The translations under genes and the position numbers were made by a program. Positions 37,417-45,022 of a stretch of DNA of 64,000 nucleotides are shown here, in pieces (position 1 is the stretch's first letter; each line of letters opens with the position of its first letter). Where the stretch lies: positions 310,001 through 374,000 of the forward strand of contig NZ_FOMA01000001.1 in the NCBI RefSeq assembly GCF_900112495.1. The letters run 5' to 3'. A model generated the notes under the pieces. It had not been told where the DNA came from. It ran no database searches and was given only the letters and a program-made list of their open reading frames with translations. This stretch comes from Bacillus sp. OV322 (GTDB taxonomy: Bacteria; Bacillota; Bacilli; Bacillales; DSM-1321).

Positions 37417-37722
37417 GGTGATGAATTTTTAAGTCCGGAAATTTTAAAATTGTACACAAAAAGCAATAGAACCTTAGAATCAAATGAAGTTCAAACCATC
37501 ATTCAATCAAAAGAAAATGAAATTGATCTACATATTTTTGTGAAGAAGGATGATGACGAAGGGTCCGATTTTTATTATTTAGGTAAGGCCAGTCCAAACC
37601 AAAGCTCTGTACAGAAGGATAAATTGCAGGACGGCCAGCCGGTTGTCCATATGAATATGGTTATGGAACCATCAATTGAGAGCAAGCTTTACCATTACCT
37701 TGTAAATGAGAGCCAAAATTAA
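37417..37722 (+). pseudogene. DUF3427 C-terminal fragment of a helicase
   Basis: Reads DEFLSPEILKLYTKSNRTLE, then FVKKDDDEGSDFYYLGKA and a KLYHYLV end. This is the C-terminus of DUF3427, normally joined to a phospholipase D-like and a DEAD/DEAH helicase domain in one large protein. Here the upstream sequence has stops and no helicase. A TTG at 37450 could start translation, but a ribosome site is lacking. The helicase's first residues appear again downstream (38057), so an internal rearrangement is likely. Confidence 0.7.
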
Positions 37723-37737
37723 AGGGGGAACAGTTTT

Positions 37738-38064
37738 TTGCCGGTTTATAATAAGTTAGTCCGAGACAGAATTCCAGAAATTATTGCTCATACTGGAGTC
37801 CAGTTTTCTACTAGAATACTGGAGGATGAAGAGTACCTGCAAGAGCTCAAAAACAAGCTTAAAGAAGAGCTAGAAGAGTATCTGAACACAGATAACGATA
37901 AGGATGCTACGGAGGAATTAGCGGATTTGCTGGAACTTATACATGCACTTGCAGATAGGCATGGATCCTCCTTTGAAAAGCTGGAGGAAGTCCGTGAAAA
38001 GAAAGCAGAGAAACGCGGTGGATTTAAGGAGAAAATTTTTCTGATTGAGACTGGAAATGAGTAA
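37738..38064 (+). CDS. MazG-like nucleoside triphosphate pyrophosphohydrolase
   Basis: A 108-residue all-helical hydrolase of the MazG/phosphoribosyl-ATP pyrophosphohydrolase-like type. It has the start VYNKLVRDRIPEII and the metal-binding acidic helices KEELEEYLNTDNDKDATEEL and ADLLELIHALADRHG. Such stand-alone proteins are thought to clean up abnormal nucleotides and are often next to DUF3427-type helicases in defence loci, as here. The TTG start follows AAAGGGGG. Its stop overlaps the ATG of the helicase fragment at 38057. Confidence 0.85.
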   Translation: MPVYNKLVRDRIPEIIAHTGVQFSTRILEDEEYLQELKNKLKEELEEYLNTDNDKDATEELADLLELIHALADRHGSSFEKLEEVREKKAEKRGGFKEKIFLIETGNE

Positions 38065-38197
38065 TCTTGAGCTCATCACCAATCAGCTCGGCCGGCATAT
38101 TTTGAAGGAAGCGAAAAAAGCAGAAGCTATTTGTATACTTACGTCTTTTACCATGAAATCTGTTGTTGGGAAGTCTCGCTTCTTTATATCGGCATGA
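38057..38197 (+). pseudogene. N-terminal fragment of a PLD/DEAD-box helicase
   Basis: 46 codons from an ATG that overlaps the MazG-like gene by eight bases: LELITNQLGRHILKEAKKAE then ICILTSFTMKSVV. This is the start of the large helicase with an N-terminal phospholipase D-like domain. After that the sequence switches to the tail of a UvrD-type helicase (next entry). Confidence 0.65.
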
Positions 38198-38316
38198 CCC
38201 GGGCCAAGGAATATTTATGCTTGTCCTACTCAGGTGAATCAGTGTTCACAAGATATATGGATCATGTATTGAGAGAGCGGTGGGTTGCTGAACATATCAT
38301 TAAGAGTGTGAAATAG
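38170..38316 (+). pseudogene. C-terminal fragment of a UvrD-type helicase
   Basis: It reads SLLYIGMTRAKEYLCLSYSG and ends in WVAEHIIKSVK. LLYVAMTRAK with LYLSYSGE is helicase motif VI and its surroundings in UvrD/Rep-like proteins. Nothing upstream belongs to it. It is fused to the preceding fragment in another frame, and a terminator follows. Confidence 0.7.
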
Positions 38317-38319
38317 AGG

Positions 38320-38358
38320 AAGGGTGAATCCAGGAATGTATCTGGGTTCACCCTTATT
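38320..38358 (+). terminator. Terminator of the MazG-helicase remnant unit
   Basis: AAGGGTGAATCCAG pairs with CTGGGTTCACCCTT (one G-T pair) around an 8-base loop, then ATTTT. Confidence 0.85.
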
Positions 38359-38423
38359 TTCTATCGTGATATAATAAAATGGGCTCTAAGGAGAGTATCC
38401 CGGCCAGAATGGGGGAGGAACGA

Positions 38424-39206
38424 ATGAGCAATCTGAATACATTATTCCGCAGAAGAATAGGTTTCCCTGAACATGAAGAAATCACTTTTGAAAAACTGGA
38501 TATCATTCTTGAAAAAACGGCGAAAAGTATTCCTTTTGAAAATTTGTGCATTATCGGTAATAGAACAACTTACATTTCGAAAGATCATTTAATAAATAAA
38601 TTGCTTACAAAGAATGAAGGCGGGCTTTGCTATGAACTGAACGCACTCCTTTATTTCTTTTTAGCACAAAACGGGTTTGATATTACTCTTGTTCGAGGGG
38701 TGATATTTAATCAGCAGAAACAGCGGTGGAATACGATCGGCAAAACTCATGTGACAAATCTGATTACACATAATGGACAGGTTTTCCTTGCAGATACCGG
38801 ATTCGGCGGAAACCTGCCATTAAGGCCTGTTCCATTGACGGGAGAAACGACCTCGTCAGCGACTGGGGAATTTTGCGTTAAGAAAGAAGAAAGTGATTAT
38901 GGAGAGTATATCTTTTATATGAAACTGAGAGATAAAGATAAAGAGTGGAAGAAAGGGTATGCCTTTGATTCTGCCCAAGCGGTGGAGGATGCAGCTGAAC
39001 TGAATGATGTTCAAAAAATCATATTGGAGCATCCGGAATCTCCTTTTAACAAGAAAAAACTGATTACTATGCTGACAGATCGCGGAAATGCAACTTTAAC
39101 GGAAAGTTCATTTACCGTATGGAGAGATGGAAAATCTGAAAAAAAGGAAGTAGGTCAAAAGGAATTTACGGAGATAGCAAAGAAGTATTTTGGCCTTTCA
39201 GATTAA
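38424..39206 (+). CDS. nat: Arylamine N-acetyltransferase
   Basis: A 260-residue acetyl-CoA-dependent transferase that acetylates aromatic amines and hydrazines in the cytosol. The catalytic triad is visible: Cys69 in NEGGLCYELN, His109 in GKTHVTNLI and Asp124 in FLADTGFGG. The family start (FRRRIGFPEHEEITFEKLD … IPFENL) is present and the length is normal. The ATG at 38424 follows GGGGGAGGAACGA; an in-frame ATG at 38379 is less likely. It is monocistronic. Confidence 0.92.
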   Translation: MSNLNTLFRRRIGFPEHEEITFEKLDIILEKTAKSIPFENLCIIGNRTTYISKDHLINKLLTKNEGGLCYELNALLYFFLAQNGFDITLVRGVIFNQQKQRWNTIGKTHVTNLITHNGQVFLADTGFGGNLPLRPVPLTGETTSSATGEFCVKKEESDYGEYIFYMKLRDKDKEWKKGYAFDSAQAVEDAAELNDVQKIILEHPESPFNKKKLITMLTDRGNATLTESSFTVWRDGKSEKKEVGQKEFTEIAKKYFGLSD

Positions 39207-39248
39207 TAACACTCAAATGTGTTCGTTAAATCAATCCGCTTTTAAGCC

Positions 39249-39276
39249 GGGACATCCATAGGGGTGTCTCTTTTTT
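39249..39276 (+). terminator. Terminator of nat
   Basis: GGGACATCC pairs with GGGGTGTCTC (with G-T pairing) and is followed by six T residues. Confidence 0.7.
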
Positions 39277-39355
39277 GGAAAAAATCAGCCGCATTCTTGA
39301 AGGGTGCATTAGGGGCTGTAATGTGCTGGAACATGGTGGGAATCATTCCCTTCCT

Positions 39356-39380
39356 GTTTATCATGATATAGCGCGGGTAT
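39356..39380 (+). promoter_or_regulatory. Sigma-B promoter
   Basis: GTTTAT (39356-39361) and GGGTAT (39375-39380) with 13 bases between them match the sigma-B consensus (GTTTaa-N12-15-GGGtAt). It is 65 bases before a general stress gene, which fits. Confidence 0.85.
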
Positions 39381-39445
39381 AAATATTCTAGAAAGTCAAT
39401 AACGACTATGGAAATTCATCCAATATTTTAAGGGAGGAAGTTATC

Positions 39446-40342
39446 ATGGCAAAAAGTATTGTTGGAGTTTATGATTCATCTGAAGAGACTGTTAATGCAA
39501 TCGAAGGCTTGACTTCAAGAGGGTATGATGCCGGAAACATCTCGGTTATTACGAATAGAGAAGATACCGATTATGTAGAAGACAAAACAGGCACTGTTGT
39601 AACAAGTTCGGCTGATGATGGGAAGCAGCATGAATCTTTCTGGGATCGATTAAAAGAATACTTTGTTATGGATGACACTCCAGGTGCGGAAAGCGATAAA
39701 TTTGCAGACTTGAATATTCCCAGAAATGAACTTGATGCATATTCTGCTGACCTCAAAGACGGAAAATTCCTTCTGGCTGTGGATGTAGACGCAGCGAATG
39801 ATGCAGTAGTGAGATCTGCTATCAGAAATGAAAGCGGGGAAGCTGGCACTGTAAATGCCTTCACAGGCAATGCAACTACTGCTGGTAGGGAATTGCATGA
39901 TGACAGCACGAACACAGCTTCACCAAATGGTCTGAAGAGTGTGGAAGATTTCCAAACAGATGGTTCAAGAACGGCCGGCAGCATAAATAACTCACAAACT
40001 GCAGGATTGGATGATAGTGAGAATACGGCCTCTTACAATAATCCGAGAACAGGCAAATTACAAAACAGCCTGGCAACAGATAATATAAATGGCATGAACA
40101 AAGAAAATTTCAATGATACCGCCAGAGCCCAGCGCGGGAATGACAGCCTCGGCACAGATTACGGAAATAATCTGGACGGAACAGATGATAAAGATAAAAG
40201 TGAAAGAGAATATGGTTATGCCCCAAACCCGGACACAGATAATAAGGATGGATTTGATGGCGAGGGAAAAAGAGAGAATGGGCTTTTAGAGAATGATGAA
40301 AAAAACCATGTAACTTCCCAAAGAGGTTTTGGAAGAGAATAG
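39446..40342 (+). CDS. General stress protein, YflT/GSP17M domain
   Basis: A 298-residue protein with an N-terminal YflT-like domain (residues 1-115: KSIVGVYDSSEETVNAIEGL … LKDGKFLLAVDVDA), known from heat- and stress-induced proteins such as B. subtilis YflT and GSP17M. The remaining ~180 residues are polar and low complexity, rich in Asn, Asp, Gly, Thr (for example TAGLDDSENTASYNN), and probably disordered, like some desiccation-related proteins. AGGGAGGAAG precedes the ATG. A sigma-B promoter lies upstream and a strong terminator downstream, so it is a single-gene member of the general stress regulon. Confidence 0.88.
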   Translation: MAKSIVGVYDSSEETVNAIEGLTSRGYDAGNISVITNREDTDYVEDKTGTVVTSSADDGKQHESFWDRLKEYFVMDDTPGAESDKFADLNIPRNELDAYSADLKDGKFLLAVDVDAANDAVVRSAIRNESGEAGTVNAFTGNATTAGRELHDDSTNTASPNGLKSVEDFQTDGSRTAGSINNSQTAGLDDSENTASYNNPRTGKLQNSLATDNINGMNKENFNDTARAQRGNDSLGTDYGNNLDGTDDKDKSEREYGYAPNPDTDNKDGFDGEGKRENGLLENDEKNHVTSQRGFGRE

Positions 40343-40392
40343 CATCAGCTAATTCGCACCGTAAAACGATGCGGCAATATATATAATCTATC

Positions 40393-40430
40393 AAACGGCA
40401 GGCACTCAAAGGGGTGCCTGCCGTTTTTGT
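40393..40430 (+). terminator. Terminator of the general stress gene
   Basis: AAACGGCAGGCAC and GTGCCTGCCGTTT form a 13-base stem, followed by a T run. Confidence 0.92.
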
Positions 40431-40534
40431 ATAATAACCTCTTCTCCTGATGGATTCCTCTGTTTAAGGACTTTTCTGCCAAATTCCAATTTTTAAAAAA
40501 ATTTTTTTAGAAAAATGGTATGCTTTATCAGCTT

Positions 40535-40559
40535 TAAAAAATAAAAATTAAGCCGATAA
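40535..40559 (+). promoter_or_regulatory. Possible sigma-D (motility) promoter
   Basis: TAAA (40535-40538) and GCCGATAA (40552-40559) resemble the sigma-D elements TAAA and GCCGATAT. The spacing (13) is about two bases shorter than usual. It precedes an operon that ends in a chemoreceptor gene, which sigma-D commonly controls. Confidence 0.5.
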
Positions 40560-40609
40560 AGAAATGGTCACCGTATTGTATAGATATGTAAAGAGAGGAT
40601 AGTTGATCC

Positions 40610-40975
40610 ATGGCATTATTTGAGACCAATCAAAAAGCGAAGGCATTCATTATTACACTGGGCGGTTTTGCTGAAACAGATAAAGCTTCCAACTTTGTTG
40701 ATTTATTAAAACAAGAAACTGCAAAATTGCATGTGAAAGATTTCACGTTAATTGTGGATTCATCCGAATTGAGGACGTTCAAGCACTCGATACTGCCTGT
40801 CTTGGAGCAAAGCTATGCTTTGTATATGAGTCTGGGCTTCAAAAAAATACTAATGGTAAAGCCGTCACATGTAACACCGCGTTTGCAGCTGAAAAGAATA
40901 GCCAAGAATACAGGGTTTACCGGCCAATTTGTGGATAGCCGGCAGGATGCATTAAGCCTTTCCGTGAGCCAGTAA
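40610..40975 (+). CDS. STAS-like protein of unknown function
   Basis: A 121-residue cytosolic alpha/beta protein. KAFIITLGGFAETDKASNFV, then DFTLIVDSSELRTFKHSILP and GFKKILMVKPSHVTPRLQLK give the strand-helix order of STAS or anti-sigma-antagonist-like domains, with a basic C-terminal part. I cannot name a characterised homologue. It is the first gene of a three-gene unit with a KAS III-like enzyme (75 bases downstream) and a chemoreceptor. AGAGAGG lies rather far (about 12 bases) from the ATG. Confidence 0.7.
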   Translation: MALFETNQKAKAFIITLGGFAETDKASNFVDLLKQETAKLHVKDFTLIVDSSELRTFKHSILPVLEQSYALYMSLGFKKILMVKPSHVTPRLQLKRIAKNTGFTGQFVDSRQDALSLSVSQ

Positions 40976-41049
40976 ACGAGACACCTTTCAAGCGGCTGAA
41001 TACGGCCAATCTCAAACAATCACTTAATAAATAAAGGAGAGCAAATATA

Positions 41050-42045
41050 ATGTCAGCCAGCATCGTACTGAAGGAAGTATCTGTATACCACCCCAAAAAA
41101 GCTGTAAATAATCAATATTATATCAATCATTTTAACAAGCAGGGTTCCGATATTACCCGTTTGCTGGATGCTCTTGGCAGAGAAAATAGATTTGTGGCAG
41201 ATGATTCTGAAAATGCATTAACGATGGCGGTTGAAGCGTCTAAAATAGTCCTTGAAAAAGCGGGTATGACCGGACAGGACATGGACATGATTGTTTTTGT
41301 TTCTGGTACACCTGAGTACCTGTGGCCGCCGAATTCAGTTGCGGTCCATCATGCGATTGGCGGAAAAAGAGAAGCGGTTGTGTATGACATGAATACAGCA
41401 TGTGTCGGCATGATCACTGCGGCAGAGCAGGTGAGCCGGAATATGTTATCAAGCCCCCACATACAGCGTGCATTGATTGTCGGCTCTGAACTGATGCACA
41501 GATACAGCAGGCGTGAAGAAGCAGTTACATATGCAAGCTTTGGAGATGGTGCCAGTGCTATCATCTTAGAAAAAAACGAAAATAGCAAAAGCGGCTTTAT
41601 AGATTCGGTTTTTAGTGTAAATACAGAGTCGCTTGAGCGGATTGTATTTCCCGCCTGTGGGATATCTAACATGTATGATGAACAGACAAGTGATTTTGAA
41701 AAAAGGGTTCAATGGGAAAATGTCAACAATGACCGGGCATTTGAATCCACCTTGGAGCTTATCGGCACTTTATTAGATAGAAACCATTTAAAAGCTGCAG
41801 ATATTTCTGTCTACTGCTTATCCCAGCTTTCCCGGAAGAATATCTATAAAATACAGGAAGCACTGAATGAAAGTATAGAAAAATTTCCTATAACAGGGAC
41901 TGAATATGGCTATACTGGCGCTCCCAGCCCCTTCATGGCTTTTGAACGTGCCATAAGCAATGGCGGGATTCAAAGGGGAGATTATGTCATTTTCTGGTCA
42001 GTTGGCGCAGGCTCCGTATCTTGCGCATTATTGTTTAAATATTAA
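41050..42045 (+). CDS. 3-oxoacyl-ACP synthase III-like protein (His/Asn not conserved)
   Basis: A 331-residue thiolase-fold protein of the KAS III (FabH) superfamily. The nucleophile Cys118 is kept in DMNTACVGM, and YASFGDGASAIIL is typical. But where FabH has the catalytic His of HQANxR this protein has SQLSRKN (Ser258), and where FabH has Asn of GNTSAAS it has GYTGAPS (Tyr288). It may thus use acyl groups in a different reaction, or have a binding role. AAAGGAG precedes the ATG by 8 bases. It lies between a STAS-like gene and a chemoreceptor gene. Confidence 0.85.
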   Translation: MSASIVLKEVSVYHPKKAVNNQYYINHFNKQGSDITRLLDALGRENRFVADDSENALTMAVEASKIVLEKAGMTGQDMDMIVFVSGTPEYLWPPNSVAVHHAIGGKREAVVYDMNTACVGMITAAEQVSRNMLSSPHIQRALIVGSELMHRYSRREEAVTYASFGDGASAIILEKNENSKSGFIDSVFSVNTESLERIVFPACGISNMYDEQTSDFEKRVQWENVNNDRAFESTLELIGTLLDRNHLKAADISVYCLSQLSRKNIYKIQEALNESIEKFPITGTEYGYTGAPSPFMAFERAISNGGIQRGDYVIFWSVGAGSVSCALLFKY

Positions 42046-42057
42046 GGAGTGAAAAAA

Positions 42058-43311
42058 TTGGCAGGCAAAAAAACAGCGAAAATAGCGGAAGCAAGCCCGT
42101 ATAAAATAATCATGATGCCTTCAGTTATTTTAGGGATTTGTATACTTCTCAGCACATTATTCAAAAACCGGCATATTGAAATAACCCTATTAATAATCAG
42201 TGCAGCAGCTATCATTGGGCTGGGCACCTGGATATCTGTAATCCTGGCAAACAACCTGAATAAAGTGAAAGAATATGCAAAAGCACTGGAAGCAGGGAAT
42301 TTAACAGGAGTCACAGATACGGAAGGCTATGATGGTTCTTTGATTCGTTCCCTGCATGATGCAGGAAATACAGTCAGGCATTTTATAGCTGATCTGAAAA
42401 AAAGAATTGAACATGCAGATGGTAATTCTGATGAACTGACTGCAATCATGACAGAGCTCATATATATTATGCAGGATATTAAAGAAACCACGAAGGAAAT
42501 GACAGAGGGTTCAATCGAATTAAGTGCAGCCACTCAGCAATTAGGGGCTTCTGCGGAAAGTATTGAATCATCAACCAAACAATTAGCTGTAAAAGCAAAC
42601 GAAGGGGGAAGCATAGCTGAGGAAATCAAATCAAGAGCATCCCAGGTAAGAGAAGATGCCAAAAACTCTGCCCTTGCTTCCTACAATATTTATACAAGTC
42701 ATGAAGATAAAATAACAAAGGCAATAAATGAAGTGAAAGTTGTGGAAGAAATAAAAATTCTGGCAGATACCATTGGCAGCATTGCCGGACAGACCAATTT
42801 GCTGGCTTTGAATGCTTCCATCGAGGCAGCAAGAGCAGGAGATGCCGGTAAGGGATTTTCTGTAGTAGCGGAAGAAATACGCAAGCTCGCTGAACAGTCC
42901 ACTAAATCAGTGGAAAACATCCGCAATGTGACTGGACAGGTGCAGACAGCATTTACAAATCTCACCATCAATGCAAAAGACATTTTGGAGTATATGGATA
43001 AAAAGGTAAAACCGGATCTTGAAAAAATGGTTCACATCGGCGTTCAATATGAAAAAGACGCAGAATATATAAGCCAGATGTCTAATGGAATTGCTCAATC
43101 TTCAGACGAAATGGCGAATGCCATACAAGAAGTAAACTCGGCCATTCAAATGGTATCCTCCACCTCCCAGCAAGCAGCATCAGGTGCCGAAGAAATCCTT
43201 GAGAACGTGTCAGAAGTTTCACTGGCCATCAAAGAAGCACAAGAAAATGCAAAAAACCAGCAGGGAAGCATTGAGCAGATTCAAAAGCTTTCACAGAGCT
43301 TTACCGTATAA
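42058..43311 (+). CDS. Methyl-accepting chemotaxis protein without sensor domain
   Basis: A 417-residue chemoreceptor. Two membrane helices near the N-terminus ([16 protein letters not shown] and [19 protein letters not shown]) are separated by only about six residues, so no extracellular ligand domain exists. A HAMP-like segment follows ([18 protein letters not shown]). The conserved signalling hairpin tip, which contacts CheA and CheW, is [20 protein letters not shown]. It ends in a long coiled coil. TTG at 42058 follows AAGGAG with 8 bases; GTG at 42049 overlaps that site. It is the third gene of the unit and probably senses an internal or membrane signal. Confidence 0.88.
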   Translation: MAGKKTAKIAEASPYKIIMMPSVILGICILLSTLFKNRHIEITLLIISAAAIIGLGTWISVILANNLNKVKEYAKALEAGNLTGVTDTEGYDGSLIRSLHDAGNTVRHFIADLKKRIEHADGNSDELTAIMTELIYIMQDIKETTKEMTEGSIELSAATQQLGASAESIESSTKQLAVKANEGGSIAEEIKSRASQVREDAKNSALASYNIYTSHEDKITKAINEVKVVEEIKILADTIGSIAGQTNLLALNASIEAARAGDAGKGFSVVAEEIRKLAEQSTKSVENIRNVTGQVQTAFTNLTINAKDILEYMDKKVKPDLEKMVHIGVQYEKDAEYISQMSNGIAQSSDEMANAIQEVNSAIQMVSSTSQQAASGAEEILENVSEVSLAIKEAQENAKNQQGSIEQIQKLSQSFTV

Positions 43312-43372
43312 GCTGAACGGAAAAATGGGTATTTGTGAACATTGCCGATTTTGGGATTTCCTAAACATTCAT

Positions 43373-43418
43373 AAAGCCGTACTTATTCACATTTTTTGAG
43401 AATAAGTATGGCTTTTTT
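43373..43418 (+). terminator. Terminator of the STAS-KAS-MCP operon
   Basis: AAAGCCGTACTTATTC pairs with GAATAAGTATGGCTTT (one G-T pair) around a T-rich loop, followed by T residues. Confidence 0.9.
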
Positions 43419-43625
43419 CATGTCTATCCTTTAACGCGAAGTGGTATGGGGGATTCCTGTAAGGACTATTAGTACGCTGTCATTATGAGAACTTGCAGAG
43501 GGTAATATCCATTTTATGGTATAGTTTAGTGTAAGTAGTTTGTTAAACAAACAAGGCAATTTAGTTAGATGAATAGTAAGATGACCACCCAATATATCAA
43601 TGAAGTAAGAGTGGAGGTATGGACA

Positions 43626-44324
43626 ATGAGACAGATTATTGCCTTGGGCGGCGGGGGTTTTTCTATGGAGCCGGAAAACCTTTTACTTGATAGGTACATA
43701 GTAGCTCAAGTGAAGCAAAACTCACCTAAGGTATGCTTTGTTCCAACAGCTAGTGGAGATCAAACAAATTATATTGAGAGATTTTATAAAGCTTTTAAAA
43801 ATCTTCCTTGCCAGCCATCCCACTTATCTTTATTTGAGCCGGAATTTACCGATTTAGAAAACTATGTTCTTGAGCAAGATGTCATTTATGTCGGCGGCGG
43901 AAATACGAGAAATATGCTTGTACTATGGAAAGAATGGGAATTAGATACGATTTTGAAAAAGGCATATGAAAATGGAGTTATTCTTGCAGGATTAAGTGCT
44001 GGTTCCATTTGCTGGTTCGAAGAAGGATTAACGGACCCTCTGAATGCCCCTTTGTATAAATTGGATGGGTTAGGGCTTTTAAAGGGCAGCAATTGTCCCC
44101 ATTATGACGGAGAAAGCAAAAGAAAGCCTTCCTATCACCAATTAATCTTAGAAGGCAAAATAAAAGGGGGCTATGGGGCTGATGACGGTGCGGCTCTTCA
44201 CTTTAAAAATGAAACCTTATCTGCTTCTGTAAGTTCCGGGCCGAAATCAAAAACATACTTTGTTAATTGTATAGATAGTGAAATTATTGAAAGGGAGCTG
44301 GAGACCCATTACTTGGGGACATGA
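43626..44324 (+). CDS. pepE: Peptidase E (S51 family)
   Basis: A 232-residue serine peptidase of family S51, related to Salmonella PepE, which cleaves dipeptides with N-terminal Asp. The catalytic Ser124 lies in LAGLSAGSICW, and the family blocks RQIIALGGGGFSMEPEN, FVPTASGDQTNYIERF, VIYVGGGNTRNML and GLLKGSNCPHYDGE are present. The length is normal. GGAGGTATGGACA precedes the ATG at 43626, so the ATG at 43569 is not needed. Monocistronic and cytosolic. Confidence 0.92.
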   Translation: MRQIIALGGGGFSMEPENLLLDRYIVAQVKQNSPKVCFVPTASGDQTNYIERFYKAFKNLPCQPSHLSLFEPEFTDLENYVLEQDVIYVGGGNTRNMLVLWKEWELDTILKKAYENGVILAGLSAGSICWFEEGLTDPLNAPLYKLDGLGLLKGSNCPHYDGESKRKPSYHQLILEGKIKGGYGADDGAALHFKNETLSASVSSGPKSKTYFVNCIDSEIIERELETHYLGT

Positions 44325-45022
44325 TTAGAGGTGCAATTAACAAAAAGGGCGTGGAAGTCTGCAATCTCAGTAATACTTTCATTCTGGTAACTCATGATCC
44401 CCTTAATAAGATCTTTTTTATATGATTTATTAATGCATATTGGCCTCCTGGCTCTCATAGATACACGTAAGAAAGCTGACGCTGAAAAAAGACATAGATA
44501 TGGTATGCGATGAACACTTCCCTTTTTTGAGGAGAGGTGTTTTCTTTGTGACTATTTACCTGTTTTGGACAATTGAAAAGAAGTCAAATTTCCTATTAAT
44601 TTAAACAACTATGTACCCTATAATGTAAAATATGGAAATGATTGAATGTGCTGTTATTCTATTAAGATAGGATAACCGTTTAGGTATGTTCAATTATTCA
44701 GGGATCAATGGGAGAAGATTTTTAGAATGTCGGCCATTATTTATAAGATTTGAGCAATATGGTATGTAATGGGAGCTGGAGATAAAGCTTAAGCGTTTAA
44801 GTGTAAACAGTCAGCTGTTAAAAAAAATTTAGAAATTTTAACACTGCATGCTCCGGCAATACTAACCGTTTTCACAAGTCATGGAGGTGGAAGTATAGCA
44901 TTATTGGCCAAAGGCGATATGCTATCGTCCCAAAAAAACGAGGATACAAAAGCAGATGCTGATTTAATGCAGCACCAGAACGAGGGGATAATCAGGAAAT
45001 AAACAGGGAAGGGCCTGATACA
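44325..45022. other. Intergenic region before the LXG toxin
   Basis: About 700 bases. On the minus strand 44313-44457 reads as a possible C-terminal gene remnant (KKDLIKGIMSYQNESITEIA). A weak hairpin lies at 44511-44540. The last 120 bases before the LXG start read SIALLAKGDMLSSQKNEDTK on the plus strand, possibly a remnant of a small partner gene. No intact upstream WXG/LapA-type partner is present. Confidence 0.4.
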
